Shown: positions 24,956 through 39,090, numbered from the stretch's first letter. The stretch is DNA of 64,000 nucleotides from Megalopta genalis (GCF_051020955.1 NW_027477053.1:40221-104220); one strand, 5' to 3'. The notes: generated from the letters alone by a model not told the origin. Made by a program: numbers and translations.

Positions 24956-25885
24956 TATCATCAAATACTTTCGAATAGAAGTAATGTAGCTTCAAATGCA
25001 GGCGAAACAAACGAGCTAGCTTCAAATCCATGCGAAACACATGATTTAGCTTCAAATCAATGCGAAGTAGAAGGCATAGTTTCAAATCCATGCGACACGA
25101 ATGATTTAGCTTCATATACCTGCGATGTAAGTGATATATCTTCAAATGCAGGCGAAACAAACGAGTGAGCTTCAAATCCAAGCGTAACACATGATTTGAC
25201 TTCAAATCAATGCAAAGTAGAAGGCTTGCTTCCAATCCATGCCAAACGAATTATTTAGCTTCAAATGCTTGCGAATATAAGTGATATAGATTCAACTGCA
25301 TGCGAAACAAACGTGTTATCTTCAAATCCATGCGCAACCACATGATTTAGCTTCAAATAAATGCGAAGTAGAAGGCTTAGCTTCAAATCCATGCGAAACG
25401 AATGATTGACCTCCAAATGCTTGCGAATATAAGTGATATAGCTTCAAATGCAGACGAAGCAAACGAGTTAGCTTCAAATCCATGCCAAACACATGATATA
25501 GCATATAAATACATGAGAAACAAATTATTTATCTCCAGATAATTGCGGTATAAGTGATACAGATTCAAATGCAGGCGAAATAATCGAGATAGCTCCAAAT
25601 CAATGCCAAACACTTGATTTAGCTTTAAATCAATGCGAAGTAGAAGGCTTATCTTCGAATCCATGCGAAACAAATGGTTCAGCTTCAAATACTTGTGATA
25701 TACATGATTTAGTTTCAACTGCATGCGAAACAAACAAGTTAGTTTTAAATCCAAGCGATACGCATGATTTAGCTTCAAATCCATCCGAAGTAGAAGGCTT
25801 AGCTTCAAACCCATGCGACACAAATGATTTAGCTTCAAACACTTGCCATATAAGTGATATAGCTTGAAATGCAGGCGAATCAAAC

Positions 25886-26100
25886 GAGTTAGCTACAAAT
25901 CCATGCGAAACACATGATTTAGCTTCAAAACAATCCGAAGTAGAAGGATCAGCTTCAAATCCATGCGAAACGAATGATTGACCTTCAAATACTTGCGAAT
26001 ATAAGTGATATAGCTTCAAATCCATGCGAAACGCATGATTTAGCTTCAAATGAATGCGAAGTAGAAGGATTAGCTTCAAATCCATGCGAAACGAATGATT
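25886..26100. repeat. Partner of the 24,741-24,955 block
   Basis: The second copy of the 1,145-bp offset pair. It differs by GAAGTAGAAGGATCAGC where the first copy has GAACTAGACGGATTAGC. It ends close to the start of the homogenised zone R near 26,161. Confidence 0.82.
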
Positions 26101-26250
26101 TATCATCAAATACTTTCGAATAGAAGTAATGTAGCTTCAAATGCAGGCGAAACAAACGAGGTAGCTTCAAATCCATGCGAAACACATGATTTAGCTTCAA
26201 ATCTATGCGAAACAAACGAGTTAGCTTCAAATCCATGCGAAACACATGAT

Positions 26251-26400
26251 TTAGCTTCAAATCAATGCGAAGTAGGAGGCTTATCTTCGATCCCATGCGA
26301 TACAAATGGTTTAGCTTCAAATACTTGTGATATACATGATTTAGCTTCAACAGCATGCGAAACAAACGAGTTAGCTTCAAATCCATGCGAAACACATGAT
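26251..26400. repeat. Exemplar 150-bp higher-order unit (A-B-C-D-E)
   Basis: A clean example of the pentamer: A at 26,251-26,280, B at 26,281-26,310, C at 26,311-26,340, D at 26,341-26,370 and E at 26,371-26,400. In-register monomers differ from each other mainly at bases 4, 9, 12-15, 18, 21-25 and 28-30. Bases 1-2 and 5-8 and the TG..GA core are nearly constant. Copies of the same type spaced 150 bp apart are much more alike than adjacent monomers, which is the defining sign of a higher-order repeat. C is the only type with TGTGAT in place of TGCGAA. Confidence 0.95.
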
Positions 26401-29400
26401 TTAGCATCAAATAAATGCGAAGTAGAAGGCTGATCTTCGAATCCATGCGTAACAAATGGTTTAGCTTCAAATACTTGTGATATACATGATTTAGCTGCAA
26501 CAGCATGCGAAACAAACGAGTTAGCTTCAAATCCATGCGAAACACATGATTTAGCTTCAAATCAATGCGAAGAAGTAGGCATATCTCCGAATCCATGCAA
26601 AACAAATGGATTAGCTTCTTATACTTGTGATATACATGATTTAGCTTCAACAGCATGCGAAATAAACGAGTTAGCTTCAAATCCATGCGAAACACATGAT
26701 TTAGCTTCAAATCAATGCGAATTAGAAGGGTTATCTTGGAATCCATGCGAAACGCATGATATAGCTTCAAATACTTGTGGTATACATGATTTAGCTTCAA
26801 CAGCATGCGAAACAAACGAGTTAGCTTCAAATCCATGCGAAACACATGATTTATCATCAAATCAATGCGAAGTAGAAGGCTGATCTTCGAATCCATGCGA
26901 AGCAAATGGTTTAGCTTCAAATACTTGTGATATACATGATTTAGCTTCAACAGCATGCGAAACAAATGAGTTATATTCAAATCCAAGCGAAACACATGAA
27001 TTATATTCAAATCTATGCGAATTAGAAGGGTTATCTTGGAATCCATGCGAAACGTATGATATAGCTTCAAATACTTGTGATATACATGATTTATCTTCAA
27101 CAGCATGCGAAACAAACGAGTTAGCTTCAAAACCGAGCGAAACACATGATTTAGCCTCAAATCAATGCGAAGTAGAAGGCTTAGCTTCGAATAAATGCGA
27201 AACAAATGGTTTAGCTTCAAATACTTGTGATATATATGATTTAGCTTCAACAGCATGCGAAACAAACGAGTTAGCTTCAAATCCATGCGAAACACATGAT
27301 TTAGATTCAAATCAATGCGAAGTAGGAGGCTTATCTTCGATCCCATGCGATACAAATGGTTTAGCTTCAAATACTTGTGATATACATGATTTAGCTTCAA
27401 CAGCATGCGAAACAAACGGGTTAGCTTCAAATCCATGCGAAACACATGATTTAGCATCAAATCAATGCGAAGTAGAAAGCTGATTTTCGAATCCATGCGT
27501 AACAAATGGTTTAGCTGCAAATACTTGTGATATACATGATTTAGCTTCAACTGCATGCGAAACAAACGAGTTAGCTTCAAATCCATGCGGAACACATGAT
27601 TTAGCTACAAATCAATGCGAAGTAGAAGGCTCATCTTCGAATCCATGCGAAACGAAGAGTTCAGCTTCAAATACTTATGATATACATGATTCAGCTTCAA
27701 CTGCATGCGAAACAAACGAGTTAGCTTTAAATCCATGCGAAAGACATGGTTTAGATTAAAATCAATGCGAAGTAGAAGGCTTATCTTCGAATCCATGCGA
27801 AACAAATGGTTTAGCTTCAAATACTTGTGATATACATGATTCAGCTACAACTGCATGCGAAAAAAACGAGTTAGCTTCAAATCCAAGCGAAACACATGAT
27901 TTAGCTTCAAATCAATGCGAATTGGAAGGGTTATCTTCGAATCCATGCGAAGCAAATGGTTTAGCTTCAAATACTTGTGATATACATGATTTAGCTTCAA
28001 CAGCATGCGAAACAAATGAGTTATATTCAAATCCAAGCGAAACACATGATTTATCTTCAAGTCAATGCGATGTAGAAGGCTTAGCTTCGAATAAATGCGA
28101 AACAAATAGTTTAGCTTCAAATACTTGTGATATATATGATTTAGTTTCAACAGCATGCGAAACAAACGAGTTAGCTTCAAATCCATGCGAAACACATGAT
28201 TTAGCTTCAAATCAATGCGATACAAATGGTTTAGCTTCAAATACTTGTGACATACATGATTTAGCTTCAACAGCATGCGAAACAAACGAGTTAGCTTCAA
28301 ATCCATGCGAAACACATGATTTAGCATCAAGTCAATGCGAAGTAGAAGGCTGATCTTCGAATCCATGCGAAGCAAATGGTTTAGCTTCAAATACTTGTGA
28401 TATACATGATTTAGCTTCAACAGCATGCGAAACAAATGAGTCATATTCAAATCCAAGCGAAACACATGATTTATCTTGAAATCTATGCGAAGTAGAAAGC
28501 TTAGCTTCAAAACCATGGGAATCAAATGGTTTAGCTTCAAATACTTGTGATATACATGATTTAGCTTCAACTGCATGCGAAAGAAACGAGTTAGCTTAAA
28601 AGCCATGCGGAACACATGATTTAGCTTCAAATCAATGCGAAGTAGAAGGCTGATCTTCGAATCCATGCGTAACAAATGGTTTAGCTGCAAATACTTGTGA
28701 TATACATGATTTAGCTTCAACTGCATGCGAAACAAACGAGTTAGCTTCAAATCCTTGCGAAACACATGATTTAGCATCAAATCAATGCGAAGTGGAAGAC
28801 TTATCTTCGAATCCATGCGAAACGAATAGTTTAGCTTCAAATACTTGTGATATACATGATTCAGCTTCAACTGCATGCGAAACAAACGAGTTAGCTTTAA
28901 ATCCATGCGAAACACATGATTTAGATTAAAATCAATGCGAAGTAGAAGGCTTATCTTCGAATCCATGCGAAACAAATGGTTTAGCTTCAAATACTTGTGA
29001 TATACATGATTCAGCTACAACTGCATGCGAAAAAAACGAGTTAGCTTCAAATCCAAGCGAAACACATGATTTAGCTTCAAATCAATGCGAATTGGAAGGG
29101 TTATCTTCGAATCCATGCGAAGCAAATGGTTTAGCTTCAAATACTTGTGATATACATGATTTAGCTTCAACAGCATGCGAAACAAATGAGTTATATTCAA
29201 ATCCAAGCGAAACACATGATTTATCTTCAAGTCAATGCGATGTAGAAGGCTTAGCTTCGAATAAATGCGAAACAAATAGTTTAGCTTCAAATACTTGTGA
29301 TATATATGATTTAGTTTCAACAGCATGCGAAACAAACGAGTTAGCTTCAAATCCATGCGAAACACATGATTTAGCTTCAAATCAATGCGATACAAATGGT

Positions 29401-29670
29401 TTAGCTTCAAATACTTGTGACATACATGATTTAGCTTCAACAGCATGCGAAACAAACGAGTTAGCTTCAAATCCATGCGAAACACATGATTTAGCATCAA
29501 ATCAATGCGAAGTAGAAGGCTGATCTTGGAATCCATGCGTAACAAATGGTTTAGCTGCAAATACTTGTGATATACATGATTTAGCTTCAACTGCATGCGA
29601 AACAAACGAGTTAGCTTCAAATCCATGCGAAACACATGATTTAGATTAAAATCAATGCGAAGTAGAAGGC

Positions 29671-32600
29671 TTATCTTCGAATCCATGCGAAGCAAATGGT
29701 TTAGCTTCAAATACTTGTGATATACATGATTCAGCTTCAACTGCATGCGAAACAAACGAGTTAGCTTCAAATCCATGCGAAACACATGATTTAGCATCAA
29801 ATCAATGCGAAGTAGGAGGCTGATCATCGAATCCATGCGAAGCAAGTGGTTTAGCTTCAAATACTTGTGATATACATGATTTAGCTCCAACAGCATGCGA
29901 AACAAATGAGTTATCTTCAAATCCAAGCGAAACACATGATTTATCTTCAAGTCAATGCGATGTAGAAAGCTTGGCTTCAAAACCATGGGAATCAAATGGT
30001 TTAGCTTCAAATACTTGTGATATGCATGATTTAGCTTCAACTACTAGCGAAAAAAACGAGTTAGCTTCAAATCCAAGCGAAACACATGATTTAGCTTCAA
30101 ATCAATGCGAATTAGAAGGGTTATCTTCGAATCCATGCGAAACGAATAGTTCAGCTTCAAATACTTGTGTTATACATGATTCAGCTTCAACTGCATGCGA
30201 AACAAACGAGTTAGCTTTAAATCCATGCGAAAGACATGATTTAGATTAAAATCAATGCGAAGTAGAAGGCTTATCTTCGAATCCATGCGAAGCAAATGGT
30301 TTAGCTTCAATTACTTTTGATACACTTGAGTTAGCTTCAACATCATGCGAAACAAACGAGTTAGCTTCAAATCCTTGCGAAACACATGATTTAGCATCAA
30401 ATCAATGCGAAGTGGAAGACTTATCTTCGAATCCATGCGAAACGAATAGTTTAGCTTCAAATACTTGTGATATACATGATTCAGCTTCAACTGCATGCGA
30501 AACAAACGAGTTAGCTTTAAATCCATGCGAAACACATGATTTAGATTAAAATCAATGCGAAGTAGAAGGCTTATCTTCGAATCCATGCGAAACAAATGGT
30601 TTAGCTTCAAATACTTGTGATATACATGATTCAGCTACAACTGCATGCGAAAAAAACGATTTAGCTTCAAATCCAAGCGAAACACATGATTTAGCTTCAA
30701 ATCAATGCGAATTGGAAGGGTTATCTTCGAATCCATGCGAAGCAAATGGTTTAGCTTCAAATACTTGTGATATACATGATTCAGCTTCAACTGCATGCGA
30801 AACAAACGAGTTAGCTTCAAATCCATGCGAAACACATGATTTAGCATCAAATCAATGCGAAGTAGGAGGCTGATCATCGAATCCATGCGAAGCAAGTGGT
30901 TTAGCTTCAAATACTTGTGATATACATGATTTAGCTCCAACAGCATGCGAAACAAATGAGTTATCTTCAAATCCAAGCGAAACACATGATTTATCTTCAA
31001 GTCAATGCGATGTAGAAAGCTTGGCTTCAAAACCATGGGAATCAAATGGTTTAGCTTCAAATACTTGTGATATGCATGATTTAGCTTCAACTACTAGCGA
31101 AAAAAACGAGTTAGCTTCAAATCCAAGCGAAACACATGATTTAGCTTCAAATCAATGCGAATTAGAAGGGTTATCTTCGAATCCATGCGAAACGAATAGT
31201 TCAGCTTCAAATACTTGTGTTATACATGATTCAGCTTCAACTGCATGCGAAACAAACGAGTTAGCTTTAAATCCATGCGAAAGACATGATTTAGATTAAA
31301 ATCAATGCGAAGTAGAAGGCTTATCTTCGAATCCATGCGAAGCAAATGGTTTAGCTTCAATTACTTTTGATACACTTGAGTTAGCTTCAACATCATGCGA
31401 AACAAACGAGTTAGCTTCAAATCCTTGCGAAACACATGATTTAGCATCAAATCAATGCGAAGTGGAAGACTTATCTTCGAATCCATGCGAAACGAATAGT
31501 TTAGCTTCAAATACTTGTGATATACATGATTCAGCTTCAACTGCATGCGAAACAAACGAGTTAGCTTTAAATCCATGCGAAACACATGATTTAGATTAAA
31601 ATCAATGCGAAGTAGAAGGCTTATCTTCGAATCCATGCGAAACAAATGGTTTAGCTTCAAATACTTGTGATATACATGATTCAGCTACAACTGCATGCGA
31701 AAAAAACGATTTAGCTTCAAATCCAAGCGAAACACATGATTTAGCTTCAAATCAATGCGAATTGGAAGGGTTATCTTCGAATCCATGCGAAGCAAATGGT
31801 TTAGCTTCAAATACTTGTGATATACATGATTCAGCTTCAACTGCATGCGAAACAAACGAGTTTGCTTCAAATCCATGCGAAACACATGATTTAGCATCAA
31901 ATCAATGCGAAGTAGGAGGCTGATCATCGAATCCATGCGAAGCAAGTGGTTTAGCTTCAAATACTTGTGATATACATGATTTAGCTCCAACAGCATGCGA
32001 AACAAATGAGTTATCTTCAAATCCAAGCGAAACACATGATTTATCTTCAAGTCAATGCGATGTAGAAAGCTTGGCTTCAAAACCATGGGAATCAAATGGT
32101 TTAGCTTCAAATACTTGTGATATGCATGATTTAGCTTCAACTACTAGCGAAAAAAACGAGTTAGCTTCAAATCCAAGCGAAACACATGATTTAGCTTCAA
32201 ATCAATGCGAATTAGAAGGGTTATCTTCGAATCCATGCGAAACGAATAGTTCAGCTTCAAATACTTGTGTTATACATGATTCAGCTTCAACTGCATGCGA
32301 AACAAACGAGTTAGCTTTAAATCCATGCGAAAGACATGATTTAGATTAAAATCAATGCGAAGTAGAAGGCTTATCTTCGAATCCATGCGAAGCAAATGGT
32401 TTAGCTTCAATTACTTTTGATACACTTGAGTTAGCTTCAACATCATGCGAAACAAACGAGTTAGCTTCAAATCCATGCGAAACACATGATTTAGCATCAA
32501 ATCAATGCGAAGTGGAAGACTTATCTTCGAATCCATGCGAAACGAATAGTTTAGCTTCAAATACTTGTGATATACATGATTCAGCTTCAACTGCATGCGA

Positions 32601-32820
32601 AACAAACGAGTTAGCTTTAAATCCATGCGAAACACATGATTTAGATTAAAATCAATGCGAAGTAGAAGGCTTATCTTCGAATCCATGCGAAACAAATTGT
32701 TTAGCTTCAAATACTTGTGATATACATGATTCAGCTACAACTGCATGCGAAAAAAACGAGTTAGCTCCAAATCCAAGCGAAACACATGATTTAGCTTCAA
32801 ATCAATGCGAATTGGAAGGG
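29671..32820. repeat. 1,050-bp higher-order unit, three tandem copies
   Basis: Copies are 29,671-30,720, 30,721-31,770 and 31,771-32,820. The period is 35 monomers, or seven pentamers. Each contains in order the GGAGGCTGATCATCG junction, AAACCATGGGAATC, ACTACTAGCG, AATAGTTCAGC, CGAAAGACATG and TTTTGATACACTTGAG. Single differences include GAGTTTGCTTC near 31,861, ATCCATGCG for ATCCTTGCG near 32,471 and AAATTGTTTAGC near 32,698. Parts of the same unit recur at about 34,800-35,700 and 36,720-37,620. Confidence 0.92.
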
Positions 32821-34260
32821 TTATCTTCGAATCCATGCGAAGCAAATGGTTTAGCTTCAAATACTTGTGATATACATGATTTAGCTTCAACAGCATGCGA
32901 AACAAATGAGTTATATTCAAATCCAAGCGAAACACATGATTTATCTTCAAGTCAATGCGATGTAGAAGGCTTAGCTTCGAATAAATGCGAAACAAATAGT
33001 TTAGCTTCAAATACTTGTGATATATATGATTTAGTTTCAACAGCATGCGAAACAAACGAGTTAGCTTCAAATCCATGCGAAACACATGATTTAGCTTCAA
33101 ATCAATGCGATACAAATGGTTTAGCTTCAAATACTTGTGACATACATGATTTAGCTTCAACAGCATGCGAAACAAACGAGTTAGCTTCAAATCCATGCGA
33201 AACACATGATTTAGCATCAAATCAATGCGAAGTGGAAGACTTATCTTCGAATCCATGCGAAACGAATAGTTTAGCTTCAAATACTTGTGATATACATGAT
33301 TCAGCTTCAACTGCATGCGAAACAAACGAGTTAGCTTTAAATCCATGCGAAACACATGATTTAGATTAAAATCAATGCGAAGTAGAAGGCTTATCTTCGA
33401 ATCCATGCGAAACAAATGGTTTAGCTTCAAATACTTGTGATATACATGATTCAGCTACAACTGCATGCGAAAAAAACGATTTAGCTTCAAATCCAAGCGA
33501 AACACATGATTTAGCTTCAAATCAATGCGAATTGGAAGGGTTATCTTCGAATCCATGCGAAGCAAATGGTTTAGCTTCAAATACTTGTGATATACATGAT
33601 TTAGCTTCAACAGCATGCGAAACAAATGAGTTATATTCAAATCCAAGCGAAACACATGATTTATCTTCAAGTCAATGCGATGTAGAAGGCTTAGCTTAGA
33701 ATAAATGCGAAACAAATAGTTTAGCTTCAAATACTTGTGATATATATGATTTAGTTTCAACAGCATGCGAAACAAACGAGTTAGCTTCAAATCCATGCGA
33801 AACACATGATTTAGCTTCAAATCAATGCGATACAAATGGTTTAGCTTCAAATACTTGTGACATACATGATTTAGCTTCAACTGCATGCGAAACAAACGAG
33901 TTAGCTTCAAATCCATGCGAAACACATGATTTAGATTAAAATCAATGCTAAGTAGAAGGCTTATCTTCGAATCCATGCGAAGCAAATGGTTTAGCTTCAA
34001 ATACTTGTGATATACATGATTTAGCTTCAACAGCATGCGAAACAAATGAGTTATATTCAAATCCAAGCGAAACACATGATTTATCTTGAAATCTATGCGA
34101 AGTAGAAAGCTTAGCTTCAAAACCATGGGAATCAAATGGTTTAGCTTCAAATACTTGTGATATACATGATTTAGCTTCAACTGCATGCGAAAGAAACGAG
34201 TTAGCTTAAAAGCCATGCGGAACACATGATTTAGCTTCAAATCAATGCGAAGTAGAAGGC

Positions 34261-37200
34261 TGATCTTCGAATCCATGCGTAACAAATGGTTTAGCTGCAA
34301 ATACTTGTGATATACATGATTTAGCTTCAACTGCATGCGAAACAAACGAGTTAGCTTCAAATCCATGCGAAACACATGATTTAGATTAAAATCAATGCGA
34401 AGTAGAAGGCTTATCTTCGAATCCATGCGAAGCAAATGGTTTAGCTTCAAATACTTGTGATATACATGATTTAGCTTCAACAGCATGCGAAACAAATGAG
34501 TTATATTCAAATCCAAGCGAAACACATGATTTATCTTGAAATCTATGCGAAGTAGAAAGCTTAGCTTCAAAACCATGGGAATCAAATGGTTTAGCTTAAA
34601 ATACTTGTGATATACATGATTTAGCTTCAACTGCATGCGAAAGAAACGAGTTAGCTTCAAATCCTTGCGAAACACATGATTTTGCATCAAATCAATGCGA
34701 AGTGGAAGACTTATCTTCGAATCCATGCGAAGCGAATAGTTTAGCTTCAAATACTTGTGATATACATGATTCAGCTTCAACTGCATGCGAAACAAACGAG
34801 TTAGCTTCAAATCCATGCGAAACACATGATTTAGCATCAAATCAATGCGAAGTAGGAGGCTGATCATTGAATCCATGCGAAGCAAGTGGTTTAGCTTCAA
34901 ATACTTGTGATATACATGATTTAGCTCCAACAGCATGCGAAACAAATGAGTTATCTTCAAATCCAAGCGAAACACATGATTTATCTTCAAGTCATTGCGA
35001 TGTAGAAAGCTTGGCTTCAAAACCATGGGAATCAAATGGTTTAGCTTCAAATACTTGTGATATGCATGATTTAGCTTCAACTACTAGCGAAAAAAACGAG
35101 TTAGCTTCAAATCCAAGCGAAACACATGATTTAGCTTCAAATCAATGCGAATTAGAAGGGTTATCTTCGAATCCATGCGAAACGAATAGTTCAGCTTCAA
35201 ATACTTGTGTTATACATGATTCAGCTTCAACTGCATGCGAAACAAACGAGTTAGCTTTAAATCCATGCGAAAGACATGATTTAGATTAAAATCAATGCGA
35301 AGTAGAAGGCTTATCTTCGAATCCATGCGAAGCAAATGGTTTAGCTTCAATTACTTTTGATACACTTGAGTTAGCTTCAACATCATGCGAAACAAACGAG
35401 TTAGCTTCAAATCCTTGCGAAACACATGATTTAGCATCAAATCAATGCGAAGTGGAAGACTTATCTTCGAATCCATGCGAAACGAATAGTTTAGCTTCAA
35501 ATACTTGTGATATACATGATTCAGCTTCAACTGCATGCGAAACAAACGAGTTAGCTTTAAATCCATGCGAAACACATGATTTAGATTAAAATCAATGCGA
35601 AGTAGAAGGCTTATCTTCGAATCCATGCGAAACAAATTGTTTAGCTTCAAATACTTGTGATATACATGATTCAGCTACAACTGCATGCGAAAAAAACGAG
35701 TTAGCTCCAAATCCAAGCGAAACACATGATTTAGCTTCAAATCAATGCGAATTGGAAGGGTTATCTTCGAATCCATGCGAAGCAAATGGTTTAGCTTCAA
35801 ATACTTGTGATATACATGATTTAGCTTCAACAGCATGCGAAACAAATGAGTTATATTCAAATCCAAGCGAAACACATGATTTATCTTCAAGTCAATGCGA
35901 TGTAGAAGGCTTAGCTTCGAATAAATGCGAAACAAATAGTTTAGCTTCAAATACTTGTGATATATATGATTTAGTTTCAACAGCATGCGAAACAAACGAG
36001 TTAGCTTCAAATCCATGCGAAACACATGATTTAGCTTCAAATCAATGCGATACAAATGGTTTAGCTTCAAATACTTGTGACATACATGATTTAGCTTCAA
36101 CAGCATGCGAAACAAACGAGTTAGCTTCAAATCCATGCGAAACACATGATTTAGCATCAAATCAATGCGAAGTAGAAGGCTGATCTTCGAATCCATGCGT
36201 AACAAATGGTTTAGCTGCAAATACTTGTGATATACATGATTTAGCTTCAACTGCATGCGAAACAAACGAGTTAGCTTCAAATCCCTGCGAAACACATGAT
36301 TTAGATTAAAATCAATGCGAAGTAGAAGGCTTATCTTCGAATCCATGCGAAGCAAATGGTTTAGCTTCAAATACTTGTGATATACATGATTTAGCTTCAA
36401 CAGCATGCGAAACAAATGAGTTATATTCAAATCCAAGCGAAACACATGATTTATCTTGAAATCTATGCGAAGTAGAAAGCTTAGCTTCAAAACCATGGGA
36501 ATCAAATGGTTTAGCTTAAAATACTTGTGATATACATGATTTAGCTTCAACTGCATGCGAAAGAAACGAGTTAGCTTCAAATCCTTGCGAAACACATGAT
36601 TTTGCATCAAATCAATGCGAAGTGGAAGACTTATCTTCGAATCCATGCGAAGCGAATAGTTTAGCTTCAAATACTTGTGATATACATGATTCAGCTTCAA
36701 CTGCATGCGAAACAAACGAGTTAACTTCAAATCCATGCGAAACACATGATTTAGCATCAAATCAATGCGAAGTAGGAGGCTGATCATCGAATCCATGCGA
36801 AGCAAGTGGTTTAGCTTCAAATACTTGTGATATACATGATTTAGCTCCAACAGCATGCGAAACAAATGAGTTATCTTCAAATCCAAGCGAAACACATGAT
36901 TTATCTTCAAGTCAATGCGATGTAGAAAGCTTGGCTTCAAAACCATGGGAATCAAATGGTTTAGCTTCAAATACTTGTGATATGCATGATTTAGCTTCAA
37001 CTACTAGCGAAAAAAACGAGTTAGCTTCAAATCCAAGCGAAACACATGATTTAGCTTCAAATCAATGCGAATTAGAAGGGTTATCTTCGAATCCATGCGA
37101 AACGAATAGTTCAGCTTCAAATACTTGTGTTATACATGATTCAGCTTCAACTGCATGCGAAACAAACGAGTTAGCTTTAAATCCATGCGAAAGACATGAT

Positions 37201-38430
37201 TTAGATTAAAATCAATGCGAAGTAGAAGGCTTATCTTCGAATCCATGCGAAGCAAATGGTTTAGCTTCAATTACTTTTGATACACTTGAGTTAGCTTCAA
37301 CATCATGCGAAACAAACGAGTTAGCTTCAAATCCTTGCGAAACACATGATTTAGCATCAAATCAATGCGAAGTGGAAGACTTATCTTCGAATCCATGCGA
37401 AACGAATAGTTTAGCTTCAAATACTTGTGATATACATGATTCAGCTTCAACTGCATGCGAAACAAACGAGTTAGCTTTAAATCCATGCGAAACACATGAT
37501 TTAGATTAAAATCAATGCGAAGTAGAAGGCTTATCTTCGAATCCATGCGAAACAAATTGTTTAGCTTCAAATACTTGTGATATACATGATTCAGCTACAA
37601 CTGCATGCGAAAAAAACGAGTTAGCTCCAAATCCAAGCGAAACACATGATTTAGCTTCAAATCAATGCGAATTGGAAGGGTTATCTTCGAATCCATGCGA
37701 AGCAAATGGTTTAGCTTCAAATACTTGTGATATACATGATTTAGCTTCAACAGCATGCGAAACAAATGAGTTATATTCAAATCCAAGCGAAACACATGAT
37801 TTATCTTCAAGTCAATGCGATGTAGAAGGCTTAGCTTCGAATAAATGCGAAACAAATAGTTTAGCTTCAAATACTTGTGATATATATGATTTAGTTTCAA
37901 CAGCATGCGAAACAAACGAGTTAGCTTCAAATCCATGCGAAACACATGATTTAGCTTCAAATCAATGCGATACAAATGGTTTAGCTTCAAATACTTGTGA
38001 CATACATGATTTAGCTTCAACAGCATGCGAAACAAACGAGTTAGCTTCAAATCCATGCGAAACACATGATTTAGCATCAAATCAATGCGAAGTAGAAGGC
38101 TGATCTTCGAATCCATGCGTAACAAATGGTTTAGCTGCAAATACTTGTGATATACATGATTTAGCTTCAACTGCATGCGAAACAAACGAGTTAGCTTCAA
38201 ATCCCTGCGAAACACATGATTTAGATTAAAATCAATGCGAAGTAGAAGGCTTATCTTCGAATCCATGCGAAGCAAATGGTTTAGCTTCAAATACTTGTGA
38301 TATACATGATTTAGCTTCAACAGCATGCGAAACAAATGATTTATATTCAAATCCAAGCGAAACACATGATTTATCTTGAAATCTATGCGAAGTAGAAAGC
38401 TTAGCTTCAAAACCATGGGAATCAAATGGT
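34261..38430. repeat. 1,920-bp higher-order unit, two copies and part of a third
   Basis: 34,261-36,180 repeats at 36,181-38,100 and continues to about 38,430. The period is 64 monomers, which is not a multiple of five. Differences include ATCATTGAATCC (34,865) against ATCATCGAATCC (36,785), ATCCATGCG/ATCCCTGCG (about 34,351/36,271) and GTTAGCTTC/GTTAACTTC (34,801/36,721). An insertion near 38,430 ends the third copy: from about 38,821 the match to 36,451 resumes at offset 2,370. Confidence 0.9.
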
Positions 38431-39090
38431 TTAGCTTCAAATACTTGTGATATACATGATTTAGCTCCAACTGCATGCGAAAGAAACGAGTTAGCTTAAA
38501 AGCCATGCGGAACACATGATTTAGCTTCAAATCAATGCGAAGTAGAAGGCTGATCTTCGAATCCATGCGTAACAAATGGTTTAGCTGCAAATACTTGTGA
38601 TATACATGATTTAGCTTCAACTGCATGCGAAACAAACGAGTTAGCTTCAAATCCATGCGAAACACATGATTTAGATTAAAATCAATGCGAAGTAGAAGGC
38701 TTATCTTCGAATCCATGCGAAGCAAATGGTTTAGCTTCAAATACTTGTGATATACATGATTTAGCTTCAACAGCATGCGAAACAAATGAGTTATATTCAA
38801 ATCCAAGCGAAACACATGATTTATCTTGAAATCTATGCGAAGTAGAAAGCTTAGCTTCAAAACCATGGGAATCAAATGGTTTAGCTTAAAATACTTGTGA
38901 TATACATGATTTAGCTTCAACTGCATGCGAAAGAAACGAGTTAGCTTCAAATCCTTGCGAAACACATGATTTTGCATCAAATCAATGCGAAGTGGAAGAC
39001 TTATCTTCGAATCCATGCGAAGCGAATAGTTTAGCTTCAAATACTTGTGATATACATGATTCAGCTTCAACTGCATGCGAAACAAACGAG

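Larger units (their letters stand above)
12631..26160. repeat. Zone M: diverged, indel-rich part of the array
   Basis: The monomer is still recognisable throughout, but type order is often broken and substitutions and indels are frequent. In the first 2.2 kb alone I see at least eight small slips, for example CCAAACAACGAG near 12,927, CATGCAAACAAATGG near 13,158, TTAGCTCAAATC near 13,265, and three -1 slips between 14,680 and 14,990. Older-looking monomers are common: a C form with ACTTGCGATATAAGTGAT and a D form with ATAGCTTCAAATGCAGGCG. Short duplications occur inside (offsets 360, 510, 810, 1,145, 1,446, 3,993 and 4,443), but none of the multi-copy kilobase periods of the flanking zones. 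I see no unique insert or gene. Confidence 0.88.
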
